Source of the DNA: Ignavibacteria bacterium
GTDB taxonomy: Bacteria > Bacteroidota > Ignavibacteria > Kapaibacteriales > UBA2268
Direction: 5' to 3'
Length of the DNA stretch: 64,000 nucleotides
Assembly: GCA_012518115.1 (NCBI GenBank)
Contig: JAAYTD010000026.1
Location: 1 to 64,000, forward strand
Below, one piece after another: positions 8,551-17,722 of this stretch; within the stretch, counting starts at the first letter, position 1; each line of letters starts with the position of its first letter. A program made the position numbers and the translations under genes. A model generated the notes under the pieces. It was not told the origin of the DNA, searched no databases, and saw only the letters and a list, made by a program, of their open reading frames with translations.

Positions 8551-9936
8551 ATGAAAAACGATTTGAAAAAGGAATTTAATATTGACAAGTTAGTTTCTAA
8601 ATTGACCAGTATTATAAAAAAAAACAAAGGAATTGTTACTCCTGTAGAACTTGCAACAAAAACAGGCAATTCCTTAGATGAAATCAACTTAGCTTTAGAT
8701 AGACTTATAGAACTATATGAAACTCGCATAAACTTAAATCAAGAAACCGGCGCATTACAATATATATTTCAATATCCACTTTTTAAACGTGGAAGTAAAA
8801 CTTTCAAAGAAAAACTATTCGCTATTGTCGACAAACTTTATAAAGTTTTCCAAGTAGTTTATAAAGCTTCTGTCGGAATTATATTAATTTTTTATACTAT
8901 TCTTTTTGTATTAATACTACTTGTTTTTATATTAGCTGCAAGTCGTAACGACAATGACGATTCAGGTAGCAATTTTAGTTTTGCTCCTGCTCTTATTCGT
9001 GGAATAATTTGGGGAATAATTGATGGTATTTTTTGTATTAATCATCCTCTCAATCCTACTAGTATTGTATATCAAGTTGATCCTGTAACTGGTAGCAGAT
9101 ACAAAACTTACAAGAAAGAAAAAAACAAAGGTAAAGGCTTTGTAAGATCTGCTTTTTCTTTTGTTTTTGGTCCTGACTTACCAAAATTTGACCCCTTAGC
9201 TGATGCACGAGAAGTTTTAGCTTATCTCAAATTATACACTAAAGGAAAATTAACTGCTGCTAATATAATTGAACTTTCAGGTGCTGATTATCCTAAAGCA
9301 GAATCAAAACTTGCAGAATATGTTGGTAAGTTTCAAGGTAATTTGAATGTTACAAATTCAGGTGTACTTTATGGAGATTTTGAAAATATAGTTGAAGATA
9401 GCTCTAATAAGGGCGACCATAGCAACATTGAATTTTATAAAGATGAAGTTGAACCTCCTGTTGAATTTACAGGTAATACTGCAGGGAAGAACTTTGCAGT
9501 AATAGCTATGAATACTTTCAACTTAGCAATGTCGGCTTTTTTCCTTTTTGCTGCTATTCCACCAATTATTTATCAAGATACAGAAATACTACTTTCTGAT
9601 TATGCTTTTTTATCAACATTTCCTTTTATCGTTTCCGTACTTTATTTTGTAATTCCTTTGTTGCGTTTTCCTGCATATAAAGCGCGTAAAGCAAAGCGAG
9701 ATTATAATGTTTGGCATAAAAAAATTATCGGTTATATTTGTTCACAAAGAAAAATTGAATTTTCTTTACAAGATTTTATATATAATTTAAATATTAGCAG
9801 TAATAGCCAAGTAGATAAATTGCAAAATATGTTATCTAAAATTGTTGTTGAACTAGAAGGCACTATAGAAATTTCTGAGAACGGAGAAACAATTTATAAA
9901 TTTGAAAGATTATACAAAGAACTTATTATCAATTAA
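8551..9936 (+). CDS. Membrane protein of unknown function with three winged-helix-like modules
   Basis: Hydrophobic segments SVGIILIFYTILFVLILLVFILAA and YAFLSTFPFIVSVLYFVIPLL; three similar blocks ending ...GALQYIFQ, ...GVLYGDFE, ...GETIYKFE. Confidence 0.6.
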   Translation: MKNDLKKEFNIDKLVSKLTSIIKKNKGIVTPVELATKTGNSLDEINLALDRLIELYETRINLNQETGALQYIFQYPLFKRGSKTFKEKLFAIVDKLYKVFQVVYKASVGIILIFYTILFVLILLVFILAASRNDNDDSGSNFSFAPALIRGIIWGIIDGIFCINHPLNPTSIVYQVDPVTGSRYKTYKKEKNKGKGFVRSAFSFVFGPDLPKFDPLADAREVLAYLKLYTKGKLTAANIIELSGADYPKAESKLAEYVGKFQGNLNVTNSGVLYGDFENIVEDSSNKGDHSNIEFYKDEVEPPVEFTGNTAGKNFAVIAMNTFNLAMSAFFLFAAIPPIIYQDTEILLSDYAFLSTFPFIVSVLYFVIPLLRFPAYKARKAKRDYNVWHKKIIGYICSQRKIEFSLQDFIYNLNISSNSQVDKLQNMLSKIVVELEGTIEISENGETIYKFERLYKELIIN

Positions 9937-9956
9937 TTTAATTATTAACTAAAAAG

Positions 9957-10565
9957 ATGAAAAAAACTACAGAAAAAAACAATACATTTCCTATAAGTTC
10001 AATCAGGCGTGTTAAAGGAAGCAGACGTTTTGTCAGAGAGAAGGTTTTGCAAATATTAGTTTCACACTTTGTTTCAGGAAGTGATATAAACGAGCTTATA
10101 GATAATATCTTTTATAGAGATTATAAAATTGATAGTGATAATGAAGTGACAGAAACGGCACCGAAAGAAAAAACTAATAAGATTTTAACGGAAGAAGAAT
10201 TAGAAGAGTTAGAAGCTGATGCAGGAATAGATTGGCGAGAAGAAGATATAAAACTTGCTCATACAATAATCAACGGTGCATTAGCTGAAAACGATTTTGT
10301 TGTAGAAAAATTAAAAGAAATTTCAAAACATTGGCGATATGAAAGAATTTCTATTATAGATAGAGTGCTTATTTTGATGGCTGTATCGGAAATTTTACAT
10401 TGTCCTGAAATACCTATCAAAGTTAGCATTAACGAAGTTGTTGATATTGCTAAAATTTACTCTACCGACAAAAGTACTCAATTTATTAATGGCATTTTAG
10501 ATACAATACTGACTTTTCTAATGAATGAAAACAAAGTAAACAAAACAGGTAGAGGGTTAAAATAA
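9957..10565 (+). CDS. nusB: Transcription antitermination factor NusB
   Basis: VREKVLQILVSHFVS...AHTIINGALAENDFVVEKL...WRYERISIIDRVLILMAVSEILHCPEIPIKVSINEVVDIAKIYSTDKSTQFINGILD. Confidence 0.95.
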   Translation: MKKTTEKNNTFPISSIRRVKGSRRFVREKVLQILVSHFVSGSDINELIDNIFYRDYKIDSDNEVTETAPKEKTNKILTEEELEELEADAGIDWREEDIKLAHTIINGALAENDFVVEKLKEISKHWRYERISIIDRVLILMAVSEILHCPEIPIKVSINEVVDIAKIYSTDKSTQFINGILDTILTFLMNENKVNKTGRGLK

Positions 10566-10568
10566 TTT

Positions 10569-11660
10569 ATGAAAATACGAAACGATTGGTCTTTAAAAGA
10601 AATTATTTCATTATCTTTTTTAAAAGGTTTAACTTACAAAAGACAGCGTGAAAGTGTAGAGAAATTTAAATCTTTGGAAGACTTTACTAAAAATGTTTAC
10701 GAAAGCAATATTAGTTTTTTCGGTAATATTAGCAAACAACCGATAACAAATTCTGAACACTTAGAAAAAGCAGAAGAACAATTAGAATTTTGTCAAAAAA
10801 ATGACATAAACATCATTACTATATGGGACGAAAATTATCCTGTTCTTCTTAAAGAAATTTCCTATCCCCCAACTTTACTTTATGTTAAAGGTAATTTACA
10901 GCCTGCAAATTCTTTATCAATTTCTGTTGTAGGCACAAGACATTGCACGAGTTATGGAAAACTATGTGCTGAACGTTTTGTTAAAGATTTTGTTGCAAAC
11001 AATATTATCATCACTAGTGGCTTAGCTTATGGTATTGATTCTGTAGCTCATAGAGCGTGTATTAAAGCAGAAGGAATAACTTATGCAGTTATAGCTAGTG
11101 GACTTGATAAAATGCAATCTAACGCTAAAAAGTTAGCAGATGAGATTGTCAATATCGGCGGTGCTATTATTTCCGAATATCCTTGCGGAACAACAGCACA
11201 TCCCGGTTATTTTCCTCAAAGAAATCGCATAATTAGTGGAATTTCAAATGCACTTTTAGTTGTAGAAACAGCTTTAAAAGGTGGTTCGCTTATAAGCGCG
11301 CGTTTTGCACAAGAACAAAATCGTGAAGTTTATGCTATACCCGGTGCTATAACTGCTGAAAAAAGTAAAGGTTGCAATAATTTAATATATAAAAATGGTG
11401 CTACTATTGCAATTTCTGCCGAAGAAATAATGCGAGATTTAGGATTAATTGTAGAAGAAAAGTATGAAAAAGAAATTATCTTTGATTCCGATGAAGAAAA
11501 AATGATTTATGATTTACTAGCTAGTGAGCCTATGAATGCTGATACGCTACAAGAAAAAACTCAAATTAAAATTTCTGAACTACTTGTGTTACTGCTTGAA
11601 ATGGAATTTAAAGGAAAAATTCAACAAATGCCCGGTAAACTTTATATCTCTATAAAATAA
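10569..11660 (+). CDS. dprA: DNA-processing protein DprA/Smf
   Basis: ISVVGTRHCTSYGKLCAERFV...ITSGLAYGIDSVAHRACIKAEGITYAVIASGLD...FPQRNRIISGISNALLVVETALKGGSLISARFAQEQNREVYAIPGA. Confidence 0.97.
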   Translation: MKIRNDWSLKEIISLSFLKGLTYKRQRESVEKFKSLEDFTKNVYESNISFFGNISKQPITNSEHLEKAEEQLEFCQKNDINIITIWDENYPVLLKEISYPPTLLYVKGNLQPANSLSISVVGTRHCTSYGKLCAERFVKDFVANNIIITSGLAYGIDSVAHRACIKAEGITYAVIASGLDKMQSNAKKLADEIVNIGGAIISEYPCGTTAHPGYFPQRNRIISGISNALLVVETALKGGSLISARFAQEQNREVYAIPGAITAEKSKGCNNLIYKNGATIAISAEEIMRDLGLIVEEKYEKEIIFDSDEEKMIYDLLASEPMNADTLQEKTQIKISELLVLLLEMEFKGKIQQMPGKLYISIK

Positions 11661-11675
11661 AAAAACTATTTTCTA

Positions 11676-13301
11676 ATGAAACATATTATTTTTTTTATCT
11701 TTATAATTACACCTATATTTTCGTTCGCCAACGATATTACAAATATCAATTCTATAACTATAGACCGAAAGAAAGTTTTTGAAAAAGAAGATAAAGACTG
11801 GTTCTTTGGAGCTCCTTTGTTTAATTCCGTCCATTTTTTAACAAAAGAATATATTATTGAAGACGAAATACTTTTTGCCATCAACGACACGATTTCCGAA
11901 GATTCATTTTTAGAAACAGAACGAAATTTAAGAGCAACAGGCTTATTTACTGAAGTAAAAATAGAATTAGAAGAAAATTCCGAAAATAATTATGATGTGT
12001 TTGTTATAACTAAAGATCGCTGGTCTTTTTATCCTTCAATTCTTTTCGGTATAATAGGTGAAGATATGAACTACGGCGGACGCTTACAAGAATTTAATTT
12101 ATTCGGAACAGGAACATATATCAATATGAGTGGAATTTTTCGGGAAGAACTTGATATCGGATTAGAAGGATTGTTTGAATTACGAAATCAAAGGATTTTT
12201 AGAAGTGAACTAGCTTTAGATGTCTCAATACTAGCTAATCAGTATATAACACGGCAAGATGTAAAAATACATAAAGATTATCGTACTCTTGCAACTACTA
12301 ATTCATACGGAATTTCAGCAAATAATAATTTCGGAAAAGAATTCTTTTTGAATGATATTTTCTTGAAATATTTATTCCCCGATTTAAAATTTTTACCAAT
12401 AAATGAAAAAACAATTAAAACATGGTATTCAAGAGCGTGGAAAATGAATGATTTCGTATATCTAACGGGACTTCTTGAGTACAACAAAACTGACAGAGGA
12501 TTAAATTTCTTTCAAAGAGCTTATGACAATCAAGGAAAAATTTTAGTAGGTTTTTCTTCATCAGCACAAAATTTCTATGCTGTTGAAAGAATTAACTCAT
12601 ATAATATAGAAGACTTAGAAGAAGGTGGTTGGGGAACTGCAATTCTTGGAAAAACTTTTCCTATAGCTAGCTATGGTGGAGAACGTGGTTTTTTCTATGT
12701 TGCAGGTCAAGCAGAAAAATCTGTTTATACAAAGGATTTTTATCTATTCGGACAATTGACAGGCGCTAGTTCTTTTTCGTCTGATTTTGCAAAATATACA
12801 TATCAATCTTTTCTTGGCTTAGGTTTTGTAAGGTTAAACGAAAAATTATTACTTGCTGCAAAATTCGATCAACAAGCTGTTTGGAACTGGCCCCGTTTTA
12901 GACAACTTGTTATTGATGAAACACGCGGATTACGTGGCTATAGTGCGGGAGAGCTCGCAGGCGACAACAGATTAACTACGAACATAGAATTACGTTATTT
13001 CCCGGATTGGCAAGTTTTCATATTCAAATTATCCGGCGCATTATTTTACGACATTGCTTCGGTATGGAATCAAACTATAGAAATTTTTGATTCGAAATTC
13101 TACTCATCTATAGGTGCGGGCTTGCGTTTACATTTCACAAAGTCAGATAATCCTTTACATACTTTCCGCATAGATTTCCCTTATAATTTCCATACAAAAA
13201 AGGTGGGAATTTCATTAGGTGTCAGTCAATACTTTGAAGCTTTTGGCAAACATCGTTTTAGATTGCCAGAAATTTATGGAACAGAGTTTGATTTTGAATA
13301 A
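11676..13301 (+). CDS. BamA/TamA-like outer-membrane protein with POTRA-like N-terminus
   Basis: N-term signal; GAPLFNSVHFLTKEYIIEDEILFAINDTISEDSFLETERNLRATGLFTEVKIEL; LRGYSAGELAGDNRLTTNIELRYFP; C-term barrel strands. Confidence 0.75.
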   Translation: MKHIIFFIFIITPIFSFANDITNINSITIDRKKVFEKEDKDWFFGAPLFNSVHFLTKEYIIEDEILFAINDTISEDSFLETERNLRATGLFTEVKIELEENSENNYDVFVITKDRWSFYPSILFGIIGEDMNYGGRLQEFNLFGTGTYINMSGIFREELDIGLEGLFELRNQRIFRSELALDVSILANQYITRQDVKIHKDYRTLATTNSYGISANNNFGKEFFLNDIFLKYLFPDLKFLPINEKTIKTWYSRAWKMNDFVYLTGLLEYNKTDRGLNFFQRAYDNQGKILVGFSSSAQNFYAVERINSYNIEDLEEGGWGTAILGKTFPIASYGGERGFFYVAGQAEKSVYTKDFYLFGQLTGASSFSSDFAKYTYQSFLGLGFVRLNEKLLLAAKFDQQAVWNWPRFRQLVIDETRGLRGYSAGELAGDNRLTTNIELRYFPDWQVFIFKLSGALFYDIASVWNQTIEIFDSKFYSSIGAGLRLHFTKSDNPLHTFRIDFPYNFHTKKVGISLGVSQYFEAFGKHRFRLPEIYGTEFDFE

Positions 13302-13380
13302 TATTTTGTCCAAAATATAGTAGTCAAATAATCATCCTGAGGAGAATTTGCTCCCAGCGAAGTACAAGTACTTGCTTTTT

Positions 13381-13410
13381 TATCCCGTTAGGGATAGAAT
13401 GTTGGTAAAA
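13381..13410 (+). repeat. Short palindromic element, unit 1
   Basis: TATCCC-gtta-GGGATA then gAATGTTGGTAAAA. Confidence 0.75.
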
Positions 13411-13429
13411 AAGTTTATGTTTCACTCTG

Positions 13430-13458
13430 TTTCGTCCCGTATGGGACGAAATTAGTAG
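13430..13458 (+). repeat. Short palindromic element, unit 2
   Basis: TTTCGTCCC-gtat-GGGACGAAA (9-bp perfect stem, 13430-13451) then TTAGTAG. Confidence 0.75.
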
Positions 13459-13464
13459 ATTACA

Positions 13465-13498
13465 TTTTTTTTTACCGATATTTTGTGCCTACGGCACA
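13465..13498 (-). repeat. Short palindromic element, unit 3 (inverted relative to unit 1)
   Basis: On the minus strand: TGTGCC-gta-GGCACA then AAATATCGGTAAAAAAAAA. Confidence 0.75.
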
Positions 13499-13579
13499 TC
13501 TTTATGTTTACCTTTTTTCTGGCTTGAACAAGATTGCCAAAATTTCTCAAAATCCCACTAATCACAGTTCAGACAATAA

Positions 13580-13630
13580 CTACCCCGTCAAACTTCGCTT
13601 GCCACCCCTTCCAATCTAAAGGAAAATTTT
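13580..13630. repeat. Dispersed intergenic two-hairpin repeat, copy 3
   Basis: ctaccccgtcaaacttcgcttgccacCCCTTccaatctaAAGGaaaatttt; aligns with 2660-2710. Confidence 0.8.
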
Positions 13631-13795
13631 AGAACATCTAAAAATCACGCTAATCATATAAATCACAGTCAGGAACAAGCTAATATATAATTCAATTTGC
13701 TATTACTAATAGAGCCTTATTGAATTCTTTTACCTGTTGATTATTGAGGTATCGGTTTTTATTTCCACAAAAATATTTCTTTTCTTAATATAAAA

Positions 13796-13833
13796 AAAGA
13801 GATAAAACTTAAAACAAAGTTTTATCTCTTTTA
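13796..13833 (-). terminator. Rho-independent terminator for the 13860-16550 gene
   Basis: 16-bp perfect stem AAAAGAGATAAAACTT-aaaaca-AAGTTTTATCTCTTTT; on the minus strand the stem runs into a T-tract (complement of the A-run at 13793-13799). Confidence 0.85.
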
Positions 13834-13859
13834 GTTCTTCAATTACTCCAAGTAATTTA

Positions 13860-16550
13860 TTATTCTTGTGTAGTAGTAATCACAGATTCGATAAGAACTT
13901 GTACAGTTCTATTATAGAATCTACCTTCTGGAATTTCATTTGGATATATTGGATCTTCAGGACCAACACCGTTTACATCAAGAGATTTGTATCTACCTCC
14001 TGAATGTTTATGAATACCTTGTCTCACTGTGTTTGCACGTCTTTTAGACAAGTTAACGTTAAAATCAAAAAGTCCTACGATATCTGTATGTCCGATAACT
14101 TTAATATCGGAAGTTTGCATAACACGGTTATAAACATAATCTCGCATCACACGTTCATTGACTGGACCTGCTTCATATTTACCAAATGGGAACAGAATCA
14201 AGCTATAATTTTCACGTGTTTTTCCTTCACCTGTCGCAATAATTCTCTCTTCTGTTGAGACTTGGAGTGTAGGAATTTCTATAGGATCTGACGAACAAAC
14301 AGCACCTGATTTTGTAGTTACAAACATTTGAGCAGTAAAGGCTGCATTATCTACAGGATATTTTCCGTCTTCACTAGTCCAATCCCAAGTATAAGTAGGT
14401 TCTGTAATTCCAATATCATCAAGTACTACCCAATCTTCATCACCACGTTTAATAACAACTTTACGACTAGCTACGATATCATTGTCAATACCGTTAAAGA
14501 GTTGGAATATCATGTCGTCAGGTTGTGGTAATGTAGCAACGTCTTTATCAAATACTGGTTTAAATACATCCCATTCATTACAAAGTATTTCCACACGTCT
14601 GTTTTCTATTTGTCCTAAGCTATCTTTTGAGTTAGACGGATTTGCAGGTAGATCTCTATAAGTTAATTTCATCCTATCAGGACTAATTTTCCAAATATCT
14701 TTGAGATAATTATAAACGTTATCAGCGCGTTCTTTAGATAGTCCTTTACGTTTTTCGCCTTCATTAACCGCATCATTACATCCTACTATTTCTATAGTTA
14801 CATCAGGATGTTTTGTTAATCTGAAACCGAATATGTTCAATATATGATAGTATTTATCTAAGGTTGCACCTACAATTGTTGTATCTGAAAACATTCTTGT
14901 TTCATTTGCTGATTTAAATACTTTATATCTACTTGGAAATTCTGATGAGCCTTCATCAAAGAAAACATAAGTAAGCAGTGGGTGCAAGCTCCAGTTCAAT
15001 ATCTCTTCCATAACTAATCCGTTAAAATTAGCCAGATTTGGTTTGGAAGTTTTTGATTTCCTAATATATTCAGACTCTTCTATCTTAGCTACTAATTTTG
15101 GTCGTTCTCCCATAGGTATTGTAATCTTGATATGTTCAGCATGTTTGTTTGCAGCTTCTTCTCGATCTTCTATAGGCATATATCGTTTTACTGTCTGTTT
15201 TACAGTTTTCGTTCCAAATTTAGGATGCACAGAAGTAACATCATAATCTACAGATCCTGCTAAATTATCATCATCACCGAAAGCATCATAAGTTACAACA
15301 TAAGAAAACTCTTGATTACTTTCGTTTAACTCAATAGTATCTAATTTATTAGTAAGTTTATTTCTAAGAATTATATTAGCAAAAATAAGGTCACCTGTAC
15401 ATTCATCAACTACTTTTCCTGTTATTAACACAGTTCTTTTATAAGTAGGAACAACAGCAACATATAAATCAAGATCTGATTTGCCTGATTGAGCACTTAA
15501 ATCAGTTCTGTTAGATGAAAAATATATTATATCACCGGAAGCAGGCATAGTCATAAACTGTTCATCAAATTTAGTATTCAATGGTTCACCTAGGTTTGTC
15601 GGTTTACTCCATGAACGAGTACTTGGTGAATAAGTAGTTATGTAGAAATCAAGACCACCATAATTAACAGAGTGAGCATCAGAAGAAAATATTAAGGTTC
15701 TACCATCGGAACAAATGAAAGGCGAGCAATCTTTACCTTTAGTATTAATAGCTTCCAAGTTTTTAGCTGGTCCCCATTCATCCATATCGTCATCCCAATC
15801 GGAGTACCAAATATCCATTTCTTCATACTTATTGCGTCCACTACTATTAGGACCTTTACGAGTAGAAGTGAAATATAAGCGCGTACCATCGGGCGTAATA
15901 GAAGGTTGAGAGTCAAAATATTCAGAATTTACATTTTTACCTAAATTTACTGGTTTACCCCACACATCACCCTCTAATGTAACTCTATAAATATCGCAAT
16001 CACCATATCCGTCAGGACGATTACAGCCTGTAAAATATAGAGTTTTACCGTCAGCAGTTATAGTAGCGACACCTTCATTTAGTATTGTATTAACTCCTAA
16101 TTGATCATTATCAACCGATTCGTCTATATTAAAAGGCAACATAGTAAATACAGTATCCAATTTATGTTCTTTTTTAAATGCCCAAAAATCCGTTGAATTT
16201 TTATTATTTGGCAATTTCTTTGAACCAGGACGATTAGATACAAAATATATAGTTTTGCCATCTCCTGTAACAGTTGGAGCATAATCATCAAATTCTGTAT
16301 TAACAACAGGACCTAAATTAATTATTCTTAATTTTTTATTAGTAATTATACCAGCTCCTGTAGCATCACCACCACCGTCCGATGATTCTAGTTTAATTCC
16401 ATACAAGTACTTATTGGAATTAACTTGTGCAATTAACATGTCATTTGATGAAGTACTTGCATTTTCTATTATGTCATTAGCAAGTAAGTTCATTGTAAAT
16501 ATTACTGTTACTAACAGTAATAATGCAAATTTCGTAGTTGTTCGGTACAT
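13860..16550 (-). CDS. OmpA-family protein with PD40 propeller repeats and two OmpA-like modules
   Basis: APTVTGDGKTIYFVSNRPG, PSITPDGTRLYFTSTRKG; internal OmpA-like region DVTIEIVGCNDAVNEGEKRKGLSKERADNVYNYL...ENRRVEI; C-term DIKVIGHTDIVGLFDFNVNLSKRRANTVRQGI...RTVQVLIE. Confidence 0.85.
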   Translation of the reverse strand: MYRTTTKFALLLLVTVIFTMNLLANDIIENASTSSNDMLIAQVNSNKYLYGIKLESSDGGGDATGAGIITNKKLRIINLGPVVNTEFDDYAPTVTGDGKTIYFVSNRPGSKKLPNNKNSTDFWAFKKEHKLDTVFTMLPFNIDESVDNDQLGVNTILNEGVATITADGKTLYFTGCNRPDGYGDCDIYRVTLEGDVWGKPVNLGKNVNSEYFDSQPSITPDGTRLYFTSTRKGPNSSGRNKYEEMDIWYSDWDDDMDEWGPAKNLEAINTKGKDCSPFICSDGRTLIFSSDAHSVNYGGLDFYITTYSPSTRSWSKPTNLGEPLNTKFDEQFMTMPASGDIIYFSSNRTDLSAQSGKSDLDLYVAVVPTYKRTVLITGKVVDECTGDLIFANIILRNKLTNKLDTIELNESNQEFSYVVTYDAFGDDDNLAGSVDYDVTSVHPKFGTKTVKQTVKRYMPIEDREEAANKHAEHIKITIPMGERPKLVAKIEESEYIRKSKTSKPNLANFNGLVMEEILNWSLHPLLTYVFFDEGSSEFPSRYKVFKSANETRMFSDTTIVGATLDKYYHILNIFGFRLTKHPDVTIEIVGCNDAVNEGEKRKGLSKERADNVYNYLKDIWKISPDRMKLTYRDLPANPSNSKDSLGQIENRRVEILCNEWDVFKPVFDKDVATLPQPDDMIFQLFNGIDNDIVASRKVVIKRGDEDWVVLDDIGITEPTYTWDWTSEDGKYPVDNAAFTAQMFVTTKSGAVCSSDPIEIPTLQVSTEERIIATGEGKTRENYSLILFPFGKYEAGPVNERVMRDYVYNRVMQTSDIKVIGHTDIVGLFDFNVNLSKRRANTVRQGIHKHSGGRYKSLDVNGVGPEDPIYPNEIPEGRFYNRTVQVLIESVITTTQE

Positions 16551-16953
16551 ACAATCTCCTACACTTTTTATAAAATTATAATTATATTTTCTTTCGTTTG
16601 GTATTCAATATAAAGTTCAATATAAAGATTTTTTACAAAAAAAAAAAATCTTATTAAATAAAAATTATTTTTTTACAAAAAAAATATTTATTAAAACATT
16701 TATATGTTTTTATTATTTATTTGCAAGTAATATAATTATTTAATTGTTAAATCTAAAACACATACAGTTTTTAGTATTTTTTCTATTTATTTTCACTCTG
16801 TAAAACACCACAATACTATCTTTGATTTAATAGTATAATTTATATAGTTTACACTGTTTTTTTCTTTAACTTCTTAATATTTTACTAAAATAGTTAATTT
16901 TCTATTAATAATTGATATATTTTTATTTATTAAAAAGCATCAATTAAAAATTT

Positions 16954-17718
16954 TTATTCCTGTGCTGCATCAGCATTTTCATTTTCTATTACTCCCGGTG
17001 CCGAAGTATCTTTATCTGATATAACAATTTCTACACGTCTGTTTTTTTTACGTCCTTCTTCAGAAAGATTATCTTCTATCGGTCGCTGTCCTCCAAAAGC
17101 ACGAACAACTACATTATGTTCAGGAACTTGTTTATTTATAAGCAAATATCCGATATTTAATGCTCGTGCTGCTGATAAATGCCAATTTGATTCATATCGC
17201 ATTGAACGCATAGGAACAGCATCTGTATGTCCATCGACATTGATTTGTTTGTCTATCACCCTTAGAATACTAGCTATTGAATCTATGATTGTTACGGCTT
17301 CAATTTGCAAATCAGCACTACCTGATTTAAATAACAAATCAGCGTTTATTATTATTTTAAAACCATCTTGTACAGGTTCTATATTTAATTTACCTTGTTT
17401 TAATAGAACTTTTAATTTTTCTTCAAATTTTGTTTTAACTAAATCTATGCTCTGCTCTTCCTTAGGAATAACAATAGGAGGCGGAATAACCGAAATATTA
17501 GCATTCATTATATCTTTTTCTTTTTTTGCTTCACTACTAAAAATAGTAGCAAAACTTGAAACAACTTCTGCATATTTAGAGAGATCTACTTGAGAGCTAG
17601 CATAAAGTATAGCAAACAGTCCAAGCAATAAAGTTAACAAATCAGCATAAGTTATTAGATATCTATCTTTATCGGCTTTAATGTTTAATGTCCGTTTTTT
17701 TCTATTTGTTTTCCTCAT
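16954..17718 (-). CDS. MotB-like / OmpA-family peptidoglycan-binding protein
   Basis: YLITYADLLTLLLGLFAILYASSQVD (MotB N-term TM with Asp) and C-term INVDGHTDAVPMRSMRYESNWHLSAARALNIGYLL...GRKKNRRVEIVI. Confidence 0.85.
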   Translation of the reverse strand: MRKTNRKKRTLNIKADKDRYLITYADLLTLLLGLFAILYASSQVDLSKYAEVVSSFATIFSSEAKKEKDIMNANISVIPPPIVIPKEEQSIDLVKTKFEEKLKVLLKQGKLNIEPVQDGFKIIINADLLFKSGSADLQIEAVTIIDSIASILRVIDKQINVDGHTDAVPMRSMRYESNWHLSAARALNIGYLLINKQVPEHNVVVRAFGGQRPIEDNLSEEGRKKNRRVEIVISDKDTSAPGVIENENADAAQE

Positions 17719-17722
17719 AATT

